The notes under the pieces were generated by a model. The model did not search any database and was not told the DNA's origin. It saw only the letters and a list, made by a program, of their open reading frames with translations. Source: Candidatus Eisenbacteria bacterium RBG_16_71_46 (GTDB lineage: Bacteria; Eisenbacteria; RBG-16-71-46). Taken from it: 64,000 nucleotides of DNA. The stretch lies in the NCBI GenBank assembly GCA_001780165.1, contig MFFQ01000023.1, positions 110,905 through 174,904 on the forward strand. The letters are read 5' to 3'. How positions within the stretch are numbered: the first letter of the stretch is position 1; each line of letters opens with the position of its first letter. Both the position numbers and the translations under genes were made by a program. Below are positions 35,716 through 45,800 of this stretch, piece after piece.

Positions 35716-36728
35716 GGCTCCCCCCGCTCCCTCCGCCCGGTGCGCACCGCCCACGGGAAGACCACGTGCGGGCAGACCCGCGCGCGGCCGGGGTCCTCCG
35801 GATCGGGAGCCAGCTCGCCGAGCGCAAGCGGATCGCCGTTCTCCGCGCGCGCGACGATCGAGCGCGGACCGCGGCCGAACAGCGCGGCCGACACGCCGCC
35901 CTCGCCCAGCGCCACCGCGGGCCGCCCGCCGTGTCCTAGCATCTCGGCCTGTTCCGCGTCCAGTACGACCGCCGGCAGCACGCCGAGCGCCCCGGCCAGC
36001 GGGGTGCCTCGTGCCAGGATGGCCTCGCGCGGCCCGCGGTCCAGGTCGGGAAGGGCGATCGCGCCTTCGAGCCCGAACGGCTCGCTGCGAAGCCGGCGCA
36101 GCGCGGCGAGCGCCCCGCCGACCCCGAGACGGGCACCGAGGTCGTGCGCCAGCGTGCGCACGTAGGTGCCGCCCGAGCAGCGCACCAGGAACCGCGCCTC
36201 GGGCAGGTCGAACCCCTGCCACTCCCACGCCGCGACGCGCACCCGGCGCGGCGCGCGCTCGACCACCTCGCCGCGGCGCGCGAGCTGATAGAGGCGCCGC
36301 CCCCCGTGCCGGAGCGCCGAGACCATCGGCGGCACCTGCGCGATCTCGCCGACCAGCGCCAGCGCCGCCGCGCGCACGTCCGTCTCGCTCACCCGAACCT
36401 CGTGGCGCTCGAGCACCTCGCCCTGGAGGTCCTGCGTGGAGGTGACGACCCCGAGGCGCACGGTCGCCAGGTAGGTCTTCTCGCCCCCCTGCCACACGGG
36501 TACGCAGCGCGTCGCCGCCCCGACCGCCACCAGCAGCAACCCGCTGGCGCCGGGGTCGAGCGTGCCCAGATGGCCGGCGAGCTTCACCCGCAGCCGGCGC
36601 CGAACGCGCGCGACGACATCGTGCGAGGTCATTCCCACCGGCTTGTCGAAGGCGAGCAGTCCCGACCATTCCGGCGGCGCCGCCCGCGGCGGCGCGATCG
36701 GCGCGCCGGGCGCGAACGCCGGGGTCAC
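35712..36728 (-). CDS. truB: tRNA pseudouridine-55 synthase
   Basis: A 338-aa TruB, which makes pseudouridine 55 in the T-loop of tRNAs. Seen: FDKPVGMTSHDVV, then GHLGTLDPGASGLLLVAVG with the catalytic aspartate in TLDP, KTYLATVRLG and SGGTYVRTLAHDLG. The C-terminal part (about residues 245-338) has a PUA-like stretch ending in a proline-rich tail. GTG at 36728 overlaps the rbfA stop (GTGA). The N-terminus has an extra proline-rich leader of about 20 residues. Confidence 0.96.
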   Translation of the reverse strand: MTPAFAPGAPIAPPRAAPPEWSGLLAFDKPVGMTSHDVVARVRRRLRVKLAGHLGTLDPGASGLLLVAVGAATRCVPVWQGGEKTYLATVRLGVVTSTQDLQGEVLERHEVRVSETDVRAAALALVGEIAQVPPMVSALRHGGRRLYQLARRGEVVERAPRRVRVAAWEWQGFDLPEARFLVRCSGGTYVRTLAHDLGARLGVGGALAALRRLRSEPFGLEGAIALPDLDRGPREAILARGTPLAGALGVLPAVVLDAEQAEMLGHGGRPAVALGEGGVSAALFGRGPRSIVARAENGDPLALGELAPDPEDPGRARVCPHVVFPWAVRTGRRERGEP

Positions 36729-37096
36729 GTCGCTTCCTCGTCCTCGGCGGTCTCGCCGCGCTCGATCTGACGCAACAGCTCGTCGACCCGGGCGCCGCGC
36801 TCGAGCGACGTGTCGAGCTGGAAGCGAAGCTCCGGCACCTCGCGCAGGCCGAGGCGTGGCGCCAGCTCGTGGCGCACGAAGCCCGACGCGCTGCGAAGGA
36901 CCTCCAGGACCCGCTCGCGTTCGGCGCCCTCCTGCAGCACGCTGACGTAGACACGCGCCAAGGAGAGGTCTCGGGTCACCTCGACGTCGGTGACGCCGAC
37001 CCAGCAGTCGAGCCGCGGGTCGCGCAACCGGTGCTCGAGGATGTCCGCGATCTCGCGCTGCATCAGGTGGGCGACGCGCTCCGGCCGGATCCTCAT
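36725..37096 (-). CDS. rbfA: Ribosome-binding factor A
   Basis: A 123-aa RbfA, a KH-like 30S maturation factor. Seen: [26 protein letters not shown] (first helix), [20 protein letters not shown] with the conserved D/S/A core, and [20 protein letters not shown] near the end. ATG at 37096 has GGAGGAG about 8 bases upstream and overlaps the stop of the DUF503 gene (ATGA). An acidic tail (ETAEDEEA) ends the protein. Confidence 0.95.
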   Translation of the reverse strand: MRIRPERVAHLMQREIADILEHRLRDPRLDCWVGVTDVEVTRDLSLARVYVSVLQEGAERERVLEVLRSASGFVRHELAPRLGLREVPELRFQLDTSLERGARVDELLRQIERGETAEDEEAT

Positions 37097-37374
37097 TCGA
37101 CTCGCTCCTCCCATTCCAGGAGTTCGGCCCCGTGGGCCGACTCGACCAACGACCGCACGGCCTGCAGCATCTCCGCGACCTGCCGGTGCTCCCCCGACAC
37201 CACCGCCACCCCCAGTGCCGCGCGCTGCCACAGGTCCTGGTGGTCGACCTCGGCCACCGAAGCGTGCACCCGGTGGCGGATGCGCTCCTTGAGGCCCTTG
37301 ACCACGGACCGCTTCTCCTTGAGCGACGTGGAGACCGGCAGGTGGAGCTCGATGCGCACGATGCCTACGAACAT
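37093..37374 (-). CDS. DUF503 protein (YlxP-like)
   Basis: A 93-aa protein of the DUF503 family, usual length 90-95. Seen: [28 protein letters not shown] at the start, the family hallmark, and [20 protein letters not shown] in the middle. Such genes lie between infB and rbfA in many bacteria, as here. Some homologues are proposed to help ribosome maturation; function is not established. It overlaps rbfA by 4 bases and follows infB after 101 bases. Confidence 0.9.
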   Translation of the reverse strand: MFVGIVRIELHLPVSTSLKEKRSVVKGLKERIRHRVHASVAEVDHQDLWQRAALGVAVVSGEHRQVAEMLQAVRSLVESAHGAELLEWEERVE

Positions 37375-37475
37375 GCGCGCCTCCGGGGGGCGAATCGCGG
37401 GCGGGCGGGTCAAGGGGACGGCGTCGCGGACGGGCGACCGGAGCGACCGCTGAAGCGGATGGACGCGGCGACCGG

Positions 37476-39767
37476 CTAGAGGGTGCGGGCGAGTTCCTCG
37501 ATGGCGTAGGCCTCGATCGTGTCGCCGACCTTGATGTCGTTCATGCCGTTGAGGGCGATACCACACTCGAAGCCGCTGTTGACCTCGCGCACGTCGTCCT
37601 TGAAGCGCTTGAGGGAATCGATGCTCCCGTTCCAAACCGTCGCGCCGTCGCGGAGCAGACGCACCTTGCCGGTGCGCGGGATGGTGCCGGAGAGGACCAT
37701 GCAGCCGGCCACCGTGCCGGCCTTGGACAACCGGAACACCTGGCGAACTTCGGCCGCGCCCAGCACGACCTCCTTGAGCTCCGGCTTGAGCAGACCTTCC
37801 AGCGCCTGCTTCACTTCCTCGACCGCCTTGTAGATGACGTCGTACAGGCGGATTTCGACGCTTTCGCGTTCCGCCAGCTCGCGCGCCTTGGGATCGGGAC
37901 GCGCGTGGAAACCGACGATGATCGCGCCCGACGCGGCGGCGAGCAACACGTCGGATTCCGTGATCTGCCCGACCGCCTGGCGGATGACGCGGATCTGCAC
38001 CTCCTCGTTGCTCAGTTTGCCGAACGACTCGGACAGCGCCTCCACCGAGCCATCGACGTCGCCGCGGATGATCAGCTTGAGCTCGCTCAGCTCGCCGCGG
38101 GTCATCTGCGAGTAGACGTTGGTGAGCGAGATCGCCTTCGCCGCGCGGAACTCCTGCTCGCGGTGCAGCGCCTGGCGCTTGCTCGCGACGTCGCGCGCAT
38201 CGCGCTCGTCCTCGAAGGCCACGAACAGGTCGCCCGCGGCCGGCGCCCCGCTCCAGCCCAGCACCTCCGCCGGGGTCGAGGGACCGGCGACGGCCAGGTG
38301 GCGTCCGCGCTCGTCGAACATCGCCCGCACGCGCCCCGAGTGCTGGCCCGCGACGAAGGCCTGACCGACCTTGAGCGTGCCCGATTCCACCAGCACGCTG
38401 GCGATCACGCCGCGGCCCTGCTCGATGCGCGACTCGAGCACCACGCCGCGTGCGCGGCGGTGGGGATCGGCCTTGAGGTCGAGCAGGTCGGCCGAAAGCA
38501 GGATCATCTCGAGCAGCCGCTCGACCTGGGTCCCCTTCTTGGCCGAGATCTCCACGCAGACATTCTTGCCGCCGTATTCCTCGACGACCACGCCGTGCGA
38601 AGCGAGTTCCTGCTTGACCCGCTCCGGCTGTGCCGCCGGCAGGTCGATCTTGTTGATGGCGACCACGATCGGCACGCCGGCCGCCTTGGCGTGGTCGATC
38701 GCCTCGATCGTCTGGGGCATGACCCGGTCGTCGGCGGCCACGACCAGCACCACGATGTCGGTCACCTGGGCGCCGCGCGCCCGCATCGCGGTGAACGCCT
38801 CGTGGCCCGGGGTGTCGAGGAAGGTGATCCGTCGCCCCGCCGGCAGCTCGACCTCGTAGGCGCCGATGTGCTGGGTGATGCCTCCCGATTCGCCGGCGAT
38901 GACGTTGGTCTTGCGAATGTAGTCGAGCAGTGAGGTCTTGCCGTGATCCACGTGACCCATGACCGTGACCACGGGCGGCCGCGTCTCGAGCTGCTCGGGG
39001 AGATCCTCCTCGACGCCCGCCGGCTCCTCCGCCCCGTAGTCGGCGACGAACTCGACGTCGAAGCCGAACTCGTCGGCGACGGTCACGATCGAATCCTTGT
39101 CGAGACGCCGATTGATGGTGGCCATCAAACCCAGCCGCATGCAGGTCGTGATCACCTCCTGCGGCTTGACCTCCATCAGGTTCGCAAGCTCGGCCACGGT
39201 GATGAACTCCGTGGCCCGGATGACCTTCGATTCCTCGACGGCGATTTCCCCGTTCTCCCCTTCCCGGCGGCGGCGGTGACGGCGACCGCCGCCCTGGTCG
39301 AGGCTGGCCAAGGTCTTGCGGACGCTGTCGATCACGAGTTTCTCGTCCACCGTCTTCTTCTTCTTCCGGTCGCGGCGCCGCATTCCCCGCGGTTCGAAGG
39401 GACGCGAGGCAGGGCGCGCGGGCGCCCTGGACGACGCGGCGGGTGCCGCCGAGGTTCGCGCGCCGGCGGGACGCGCGGCGGCGGGCGGCGCGGCGGCCTG
39501 CGCGGCCGCTGCGGCGCGCGCCCGGTCCTCGCGCGCGCGCTGCACTTCCTGCTCGTGCTTGCGCGTCATCTCCTCGCGCACCGCGGTCCGTTCCTGCGCC
39601 ATCTCGCCCTGGACTTTGGCCACCGTCTCCGCCGGCAGCGTGCTCATGTGGTTCTTGACCTCGACGCCGAGGCGTTTGACGATTTGCAGCACCGCCTCGC
39701 TCGACATGCCGAGGTCCTTGGCAACTTCGTAGACGCGCAGCTTCTTGGGCGCGGACGTCTTAGGCAC
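37476..39767 (-). CDS. infB: Translation initiation factor IF-2
   Basis: A 763-aa IF-2, the GTPase that brings initiator tRNA to the 30S subunit. Seen: N-terminal IF2_N ([20 protein letters not shown]), a charged, alanine/arginine-rich linker (about 70-140), a second N domain near 190, and the G domain with [20 protein letters not shown] and NKIDLP. The C-terminal domains end [12 protein letters not shown]. The start is a GTG inside the last 8 bases of nusA, with GGGAG upstream; a longer ATG frame would lie inside nusA. The ylxR and L7Ae-like genes often found between nusA and infB are absent. Confidence 0.95.
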   Translation of the reverse strand: MPKTSAPKKLRVYEVAKDLGMSSEAVLQIVKRLGVEVKNHMSTLPAETVAKVQGEMAQERTAVREEMTRKHEQEVQRAREDRARAAAAAQAAAPPAAARPAGARTSAAPAASSRAPARPASRPFEPRGMRRRDRKKKKTVDEKLVIDSVRKTLASLDQGGGRRHRRRREGENGEIAVEESKVIRATEFITVAELANLMEVKPQEVITTCMRLGLMATINRRLDKDSIVTVADEFGFDVEFVADYGAEEPAGVEEDLPEQLETRPPVVTVMGHVDHGKTSLLDYIRKTNVIAGESGGITQHIGAYEVELPAGRRITFLDTPGHEAFTAMRARGAQVTDIVVLVVAADDRVMPQTIEAIDHAKAAGVPIVVAINKIDLPAAQPERVKQELASHGVVVEEYGGKNVCVEISAKKGTQVERLLEMILLSADLLDLKADPHRRARGVVLESRIEQGRGVIASVLVESGTLKVGQAFVAGQHSGRVRAMFDERGRHLAVAGPSTPAEVLGWSGAPAAGDLFVAFEDERDARDVASKRQALHREQEFRAAKAISLTNVYSQMTRGELSELKLIIRGDVDGSVEALSESFGKLSNEEVQIRVIRQAVGQITESDVLLAAASGAIIVGFHARPDPKARELAERESVEIRLYDVIYKAVEEVKQALEGLLKPELKEVVLGAAEVRQVFRLSKAGTVAGCMVLSGTIPRTGKVRLLRDGATVWNGSIDSLKRFKDDVREVNSGFECGIALNGMNDIKVGDTIEAYAIEELARTL

Positions 39768-41253
39768 GATCGTCTCCCTCGTTGGCCAGGGCGCCCGCTC
39801 TCGGCGTCGCCGAGGGTTCGCCATGCGCTACTCCCGCCTCTTCCGCCGCGGTCGGCGGGGCCTCCACCGGGGTCGGCGGGGCCGCCGCGGACTCGCCCTC
39901 GGTCCCGCCGGCGGTCGCCTCCGCCGCGGCGGCTTCGCCCGACGCCCCCGCATCGCTGTCATCGGCTTCGGGGGAGAACGCGAGCTCGTCGGCGCTCGCC
40001 GCCTGCGGCGGATGGGCGTCCAGGTACTCCCTGGCCGCGCCCATCAACTTCTCCGCCGTCTTCTCGCCCACCCCCGGAATCTCCATCAGCTTTTCCATCG
40101 TGGCGGCGAGCAACTCCTGCACGGTCTCGATCCCCGCCGAGATCAGCTTCTCGGTCGTGACTTCGCCCAGCTCGAGCTTCTCGATCTCGATCCGGCTCGC
40201 CTGCGCCAGGTCGTGGCGCTTCTTCTCCTCGCTCTTCGACGTGAGGTCGATCTTCCAGCCGGTCAGTCGCGCCGCGAGGCGGGCGTTCTGGCCCCCCTTG
40301 CCGATCGCGAGCGACAGCTGATCGTCGGCCACGACCACGTGCATGCGCTTCTCGTCCTCGAACAGCTTGACGTCCATCACCCGCGCCGGCGAAAGTGAAC
40401 GCGAGACGAACACCGTGGGATCCTGCGACCAGGGTACGATGTCGATGCGCTCGCCTCCCAGCTCGCGGACGATGCTCTGGACCCGCGAGCCCTTGAGGCC
40501 GACGCACGACCCCACCGCGTCCACCCGCGGGTCGTTCGAGAACACCGAGATCTTCGAGCGCGCTCCGGCCTCGCGCGCGACCGCCTTGATCTCGACGATG
40601 CTCTCGGCGATCTCGGGAACCTCGCTCTCGAACAGGCGGCGCAGGAAATCGGGGTGGGTGCGCGAGAGAATGACCTGCGGGCCCTTGGCCGACTTGTCGA
40701 CGTTCAGGACCACCGCGCGCACGTAGTCCCCCTGGCGATGGTACGAGCGCGGGATCTGCTCCCGCGCCGGCAGGAACCCCTCCGAATGGTCGAGCTTGAC
40801 GATGACGTTGCCGCGGTCGACCTGCTGCACCACGCCGCGGACCAGGGTCCCGATCTTGTCGGAATACTCGCGAAAGACGCGATCGCGCTCCGCCTCACGC
40901 ACGCGCTGGATCAGTACCTGCTTGGCAGTCTGGATCGCATTGCGCCCGAACTCGGCGATCGCCAGAGGGAAGGTGAGCACGTCGCCGACCTGCGCGCTGG
41001 CCCGATGCGCCCGCGCCTCCTCGACGGTGATCTGCAGCGCGGGATCCTCCACCGTCTCGACCACGGTCTTGCGGATCGCCACGGAGATCGCGCCGGTCTC
41101 GTTCGAAAACTGCACCTGGACGTCGGCGGTCGCGCCGTACTTCTTCCGCACGGCGCTGGCCAGCCCCGCCTCCAGCGTCTCGACCAGCAGCGCGCGATCC
41201 ACGCTCTTCTCGCGCGTGATCTGGCTCAACGCATCCAGGATTTCGTTGTTCAT
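39760..41253 (-). CDS. nusA: Transcription termination/antitermination factor NusA
   Basis: A 497-aa NusA. Seen: N-terminal RNA-polymerase-binding domain (MNNEILDALSQITREKSVDR), S1 domain near residue 135 (GTLVRGVVQQVDRGNVIVKL), KH1 with VGSCVGLKGSRVQSIVREL and KH2 with LSLAIGKGGQNARLAARLTGW, then a helix-hairpin-helix (LMEIPGVGEKTAEKL). The last 75 residues are an acidic alanine/proline/glutamate tail. The start ATG follows GGGGAGGAG and overlaps rimP by 4 bases. It modulates pausing and termination, possibly including the hairpin in its own operon leader. Confidence 0.96.
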   Translation of the reverse strand: MNNEILDALSQITREKSVDRALLVETLEAGLASAVRKKYGATADVQVQFSNETGAISVAIRKTVVETVEDPALQITVEEARAHRASAQVGDVLTFPLAIAEFGRNAIQTAKQVLIQRVREAERDRVFREYSDKIGTLVRGVVQQVDRGNVIVKLDHSEGFLPAREQIPRSYHRQGDYVRAVVLNVDKSAKGPQVILSRTHPDFLRRLFESEVPEIAESIVEIKAVAREAGARSKISVFSNDPRVDAVGSCVGLKGSRVQSIVRELGGERIDIVPWSQDPTVFVSRSLSPARVMDVKLFEDEKRMHVVVADDQLSLAIGKGGQNARLAARLTGWKIDLTSKSEEKKRHDLAQASRIEIEKLELGEVTTEKLISAGIETVQELLAATMEKLMEIPGVGEKTAEKLMGAAREYLDAHPPQAASADELAFSPEADDSDAGASGEAAAAEATAGGTEGESAAAPPTPVEAPPTAAEEAGVAHGEPSATPRAGALANEGDDRA

Positions 41254-41777
41254 CGCGCTCCTCCCCGCGGGTGCCGCACGGCCGCGGAAGCGGAAGCGGC
41301 CTTCGCGCTCCGGACTTCGGCCCACGGATCCACCACCAGGCGGGCCGATTTCACTTCGGCCCACTCGAACCAGACATCGGTCGTCTCCTCCACCCGCAGC
41401 CCGACGCGATTGCCGTCGGGATCCAACAGGTCGCCCTCGAAATTGCGGCGTCCCTCGTGCGGCTCGTGCAAGGCGATCGTGGCCCGCCGCCCGGAGAAGC
41501 GCCGCACCGACTCCAGCGTCTTCAGCGGTCGATCCAGGCCCGGCGAGCTGACCTCCAGATGGTAGCTCCCCGGAACCGTCTGGTTCATGTCCATGCAGTC
41601 GGCGAGCCTGCGGCTGAACGAAGCACAGTCGCCGATCGTGATCCCCCCCGGCTTGTCGAGCAGCACTCGAATGGACTTTCCCCGCCCATGCACCCCGAAT
41701 TCGACATCCACGAGTTCGTAACCGGACTCCTCGGCGAGCGGCTGCGCCAACTGGCGAACTTCTTCGCGGACTTCCAA
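41250..41777 (-). CDS. rimP: Ribosome maturation factor RimP
   Basis: A 175-aa RimP needed for 30S assembly. Seen: LAQPLAEESGYELVDVEFG at the N-terminus, SIRVLLDKPGGITIGDCASFSRRL, then YHLEVSSPGLDRPLK, the family signature. The start is set at TTG 41777 because GGGAG lies 5 bases upstream and the protein then has the usual length. The open frame upstream runs through a terminator-like hairpin and has no support. It is first in the rimP-nusA-infB run. Confidence 0.93.
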   Translation of the reverse strand: MEVREEVRQLAQPLAEESGYELVDVEFGVHGRGKSIRVLLDKPGGITIGDCASFSRRLADCMDMNQTVPGSYHLEVSSPGLDRPLKTLESVRRFSGRRATIALHEPHEGRRNFEGDLLDPDGNRVGLRVEETTDVWFEWAEVKSARLVVDPWAEVRSAKAASASAAVRHPRGGAR

Positions 41778-41796
41778 TTTCGCTCCCGGAAGAGAC

Positions 41797-41827
41797 AAAA
41801 AACGGAGTGGTCGCACCACCCCACTCC
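41797..41827 (-). terminator. Terminator-like hairpin in the rimP leader
   Basis: Minus strand: GGAGTGG, a 10-base loop, CCACTCC, then G and a run of six T. It is the clearest intrinsic-terminator structure in the window and ends 20 bases before the rimP start. It is 111 bases after the M28 gene stop. It could end that transcript, or act as an attenuator for rimP-nusA-infB. Confidence 0.65.
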
Positions 41828-41835
41828 TCGCCTGT

Positions 41836-41865
41836 AACATACAGCAAGGCATGAGGCAAGAGCAA
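41836..41865 (-). promoter_or_regulatory. Candidate promoter for rimP-nusA-infB
   Basis: Minus strand: TTGCTC (41865-41860), 18 bases, TATGTT (41841-41836). Transcription would start near 41829, so the terminator-like hairpin would form at the very 5' end of the mRNA. Confidence 0.42.
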
Positions 41866-41937
41866 GTGTAAAAGAAGTTGACACCGGCCTCTCGGTCCAC
41901 TCCCGAGGGAGCCGGGCGGCCCCCATGCAGGTCGGTG

Positions 41938-42879
41938 CTATGGGTTGCGGGGAGCGGAGATCGGCCTGGCGAGGGGACTCCGATAGACGATCCAGGCCGC
42001 CACCCGTGCCACCTCGGCCAGGCTCTTCGGGGAGACCTGGTCGGGAAGATCGGCCGGGGTGTGCCAGGCGCGGTAATCGAAGTCGATGATGTCCACCGCC
42101 GGCACCCCCGCGTCGAGCAGAGGCACGTGATCGTCGGTGATGGCATACCGCGCCCGGGTGTGAAAGTGCACGGCCCCGGTCGCACGCGCGGCCTCGAGCA
42201 CCAACTCCACCAGATTGGAAGCGCGCTCCTGCGAGATCACCTCCGGGTAGATGCCGAGATCCCGATCCCCCACCATGTCGAAGATGAAGGCGGCCTGCGG
42301 CCCCGTGCCCGCGGCGACCAGCGGCCTCACGCTGTCGGCGAACGCCCGAGCGCCGCGCGAGAATTCGTTGGGAAACGCCGCGCGCCCCTGGTCCTCCCCG
42401 TCGAAGAACACCAGGTCCACCGGCCGAGCCGGCGGGCGACGGCTCATGAGCTCCGCCACCTCGAGCAGCACCGCCACCCCCGAAGCACCGTCGTTGGCGC
42501 CCGGCACCGGCAACGACCGTTGGGCGGGATCCGCCGCCTGGTCGCTGGCCGCTCGCGTGTCCCAATGCGCGCCGAGCACCAACGAACGCCCCGCGGAGGG
42601 CCCGAAGCGGGCGATGATGTTCGTGATCTCGAGCGGCCGGCCGGCAACGGTATCGAGGGCGCCCTGCACGCTCACGCGCCCGCCGAGCCGCGCGATCTCG
42701 CCGATCAGCCACTCGCGCACCGCCCGATGTCCGGCACTGCCCGGGATGCGCGGGCCGGCCTCCACCTGATGCACGACCCGCGCATACGCGCGCTCACCGT
42801 CGACGTCGAACCGCGCCGCGCATGCCGCCGGCGCCACCAGAAGCAGCACCGCCACCAGGACTCGCGCGCCCCGCGCCAC
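41938..42879 (-). CDS. M28-family zinc enzyme, glutaminyl-peptide cyclotransferase-like
   Basis: A 313-aa exported zinc enzyme. The signal segment RVLVAVLLLVAPAAC suggests export, possibly lipidation at Cys20, although the -3 residue is proline. The core has LVLGAHWDT, GANDGASGVAVLLE (zinc aspartate), VDLVFFDGED (catalytic acid and zinc ligand), then YAITDDHVPLLDAG and AWHTPADLPDQVSPKSL with the last histidine. The FFDGED and WHT...D pattern fits M28 glutaminyl cyclases better than aminopeptidases. These convert N-terminal Gln to pyroglutamate on exported proteins. It starts 2 bases after the sprA stop (GTG). Confidence 0.78.
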   Translation of the reverse strand: MARGARVLVAVLLLVAPAACAARFDVDGERAYARVVHQVEAGPRIPGSAGHRAVREWLIGEIARLGGRVSVQGALDTVAGRPLEITNIIARFGPSAGRSLVLGAHWDTRAASDQAADPAQRSLPVPGANDGASGVAVLLEVAELMSRRPPARPVDLVFFDGEDQGRAAFPNEFSRGARAFADSVRPLVAAGTGPQAAFIFDMVGDRDLGIYPEVISQERASNLVELVLEAARATGAVHFHTRARYAITDDHVPLLDAGVPAVDIIDFDYRAWHTPADLPDQVSPKSLAEVARVAAWIVYRSPLARPISAPRNP

Positions 42880-42881
42880 GG

Positions 42882-45800
42882 TCAGAAGGTGAACTGGCCG
42901 CGCAACTCGACCCGGATGTTGCGCCGGACGATGTCACGCTGCAGGTCGCGCGTCTGGCCAAAGCCGAGTGCCACATTTCCGGTCACGTTCGAGCTGAAGC
43001 CGTAGGATCCGTTGGCATTGAGCGACAATCGGTCCTCCTTCACCGGGAACTGCGGGGTGGAGTTGTTGTCACGCAGGGTCTCGCCGCTGTGGAGCGAGTA
43101 GACGATGGCGAGCCCGAGGCTGACGGTCTGCCGCACGATGCTCTCCTTGCCGAAGACGTTCACCTTCTGGCCCTGGCTGTACTGCCGGTTGAGGCTGAAA
43201 TTGACGTCGGTGTTGCGGTCGGTGGTGACCGAGGTCCCGAGCTGGAAATTCCGGCGCTCGGTGACCCGGCGCTCCACCCGCAACTCGGCGCGGGTGCCGT
43301 TCTTGAGGTCCCCCTGGATGCCGATGAGCGGGCGCCACTCGCTGCTCGTCGCGATGCCCGTGCGGACGTCGCCGCTGAGGTAGTCGGTCGACCGGGACCG
43401 ATTGTACGCCGTCCGCAGTCGCGGTGCGTTCATGAGGCGGTCGAGTCCGATCACGTTCGGCACCCGCCCGTAGTCCACGTCGAGGTCGGGAAACCGCGAG
43501 CTGTCCGTCCGCCGCGTCACCAGGTTCGACTCGCTGCGGCGCGACGACACCTCCGCCCGACTCGACACCGACGCCCCGAAACCGAGGCCGATCCGCGCCC
43601 GGGAGGCGGCCCGCCAGTCGCGCGCGAGCGATCCCTGGTTGCCGAAGGCCGCGGTCACCCGGCCCGCGGAGGAATCCGACGAGAAGCCGGGGTCGCGCGA
43701 CAGCCCCGCCAGGTAGAGCGGGCTCGGCGTGCCCAGCACGCGACTGTACGCGCTCGACCAGTTGACGGAGAACTCCGAGTTGATCGTTCCCAGATTCGAA
43801 AGCAGCTTGGCGAGCACCGCGCCGCCACCCCCGCCTGCCGCGCCGCTGTCGCTTGGGGCGGCCGAGCGGCGGCTCAACCGGTCGAAGGGCAGGTCCCAAT
43901 TGGCCGTGACGCCCTGCGAGTTCGCGATCGAGCGCACGCTGAGGTCGGACGAGAGCTCGGGCCCGTTGTTCTGCGCGTAGCCCGACCGCCAGCCCAACGT
44001 CGGGTTGAGCCACGGGCCGCGGCTCAAGGCGTAGCGCGCGTCCATCGCCTGACGCCAGTTCACGACCTTCCCCAGGTTGATGAAGCCGACTCGCTCCGTG
44101 AGCTGGTCGCCCAGCGTCAAGTTGCGGGTGCCCTCGAAGTGGTGGTGGAAGAAATCGAATGGCCGCGTGTCGGCCCCGAAGGCGATGGTTCCAGAGCGTC
44201 CCTGGAGGTCGTTGCGCAGCACCAAGGTTCGGGTCGAGTCCTGGAGCCGGTCGTAGTACCGCGAACGCCGAGTGCTCAGGGCGTAGTTCCAGAAGAACCG
44301 CTCGGGCAGCGGATAGAACTTGGTGTTCGTGCCCGGCAGCTTGAGCACGAGGATGCTGCGCGGGGAGATGCCATAGTTCACCGTGGCATTGAGCGTCGTC
44401 GAGGTGTCCACGCTGCTCGGGGTTCGGCCGTTCGTCTGGGTGCCGTTGATGCTGGAGGTGATGCCGCCCAGCGTGTAGCGCAGCAGCGGGTGGGCGCGTT
44501 CGCTCCAGGCGCGCGAGTAATTGGCGCCCCAGGAGCGCGCCTCGTTGCGCGACTCGCTGACGTCCGACAGCGCGCCGGTGCGCACGATGTCGTCGCCCGC
44601 GGCGAACCGCGGCTTGGAGGAGTTCCGCGAATACGCCAGGTTGACCGGCAGCACGATTCCGGTCGCCTCGAAGAAGCGGTGCAGGTCGAAGTTGGTGGAG
44701 AGCAGCAGCTGGTCCGTGCTGCTGCCGGTGCCGCGGGCTTCCCCGACGCTCAGGAAGTTGGCGTCGCGCCCGTTCCACGACACGTTGTAGGCCATGAGGT
44801 TCGCCATTCTCCCATTGACCTGCACGCGCTGCGCGCGGCCAACGTCACGCGCGACGTCGATGGCACGCAGCTCGTCGAACCACAACTGGCCGCCCTCGGC
44901 CACCCGGGCGGGGTCCGTGCGGGCGTTGACGATGCCGAACGAGACACGGCGCAGGCGAGTGAACGACGGCCGGCCGTGGATGATGAGCGAGTCCGGACCG
45001 GCGCTGCTGAGCCCGGGCCCGGCCGCGTGGTATTCGATGATCCCGGTCTTGGGAAAGTCGGGGTCGAGCTTGAGAACCGAAACATCGGTGAGTCGCAGGT
45101 TCACGCGCTGCCAGCCGGCTCCATAGTCCCTGGGGGGGGCCGGCCCCTGGAAGGTCCCGATCGGGGCGCGGTACTCGTAGTAGTTGTCCCCGGTCTCGTC
45201 GGAGGCGAAGCGCACGAAATAGAAGAGCGAGTCGTCGCTCGCCGTGATTCCCGCCGTCGCCCGCGTCGAGCGGACGAACCAGCTCAGCGCTCCGTAGCGG
45301 CTGTAGTCCTCGTTGATCGAGAAGGACTTGAACGCCTCGATCTCGCCCTGGGCGCCGAGGTTCGAGAACTCGAGCGCGATCGACTGCTCGCGGCGATCGA
45401 GCTCCAGGTTGCCGCTCACGGTGCTGCCGGGATTGAACGGCGGGTTGTAGCGCTCCTTGTCGTCCAGGTTGTTGACGGAGTTGAGGGTGACGCCGGTGCC
45501 CACCGCCTGGGCGACCGAATCGGGGTCGCTCGCCTGCCAGCGGCTGCCGACGATGTCGAGACCGCCGAGCATGAACAGGGGACGCTTGCGCTCCTTGCCG
45601 TCCAGGACCACCGTCGGATCGGGCTGGGTGAAGCCCTCCAGCCAGACGCGCACGTGCTGGGCGAGGGTGAGATTGGGGTTGCCGACCAGCGTGTCGCGGT
45701 CCGCGAGCGGAATGCGGAAGCGGCGCCAGCCGTTGCCGACGTCCGTGATCTGGAACGTGGTGTCGCCGAGATCGACGACGTAGCCGTAGTAGCTCTCGTC

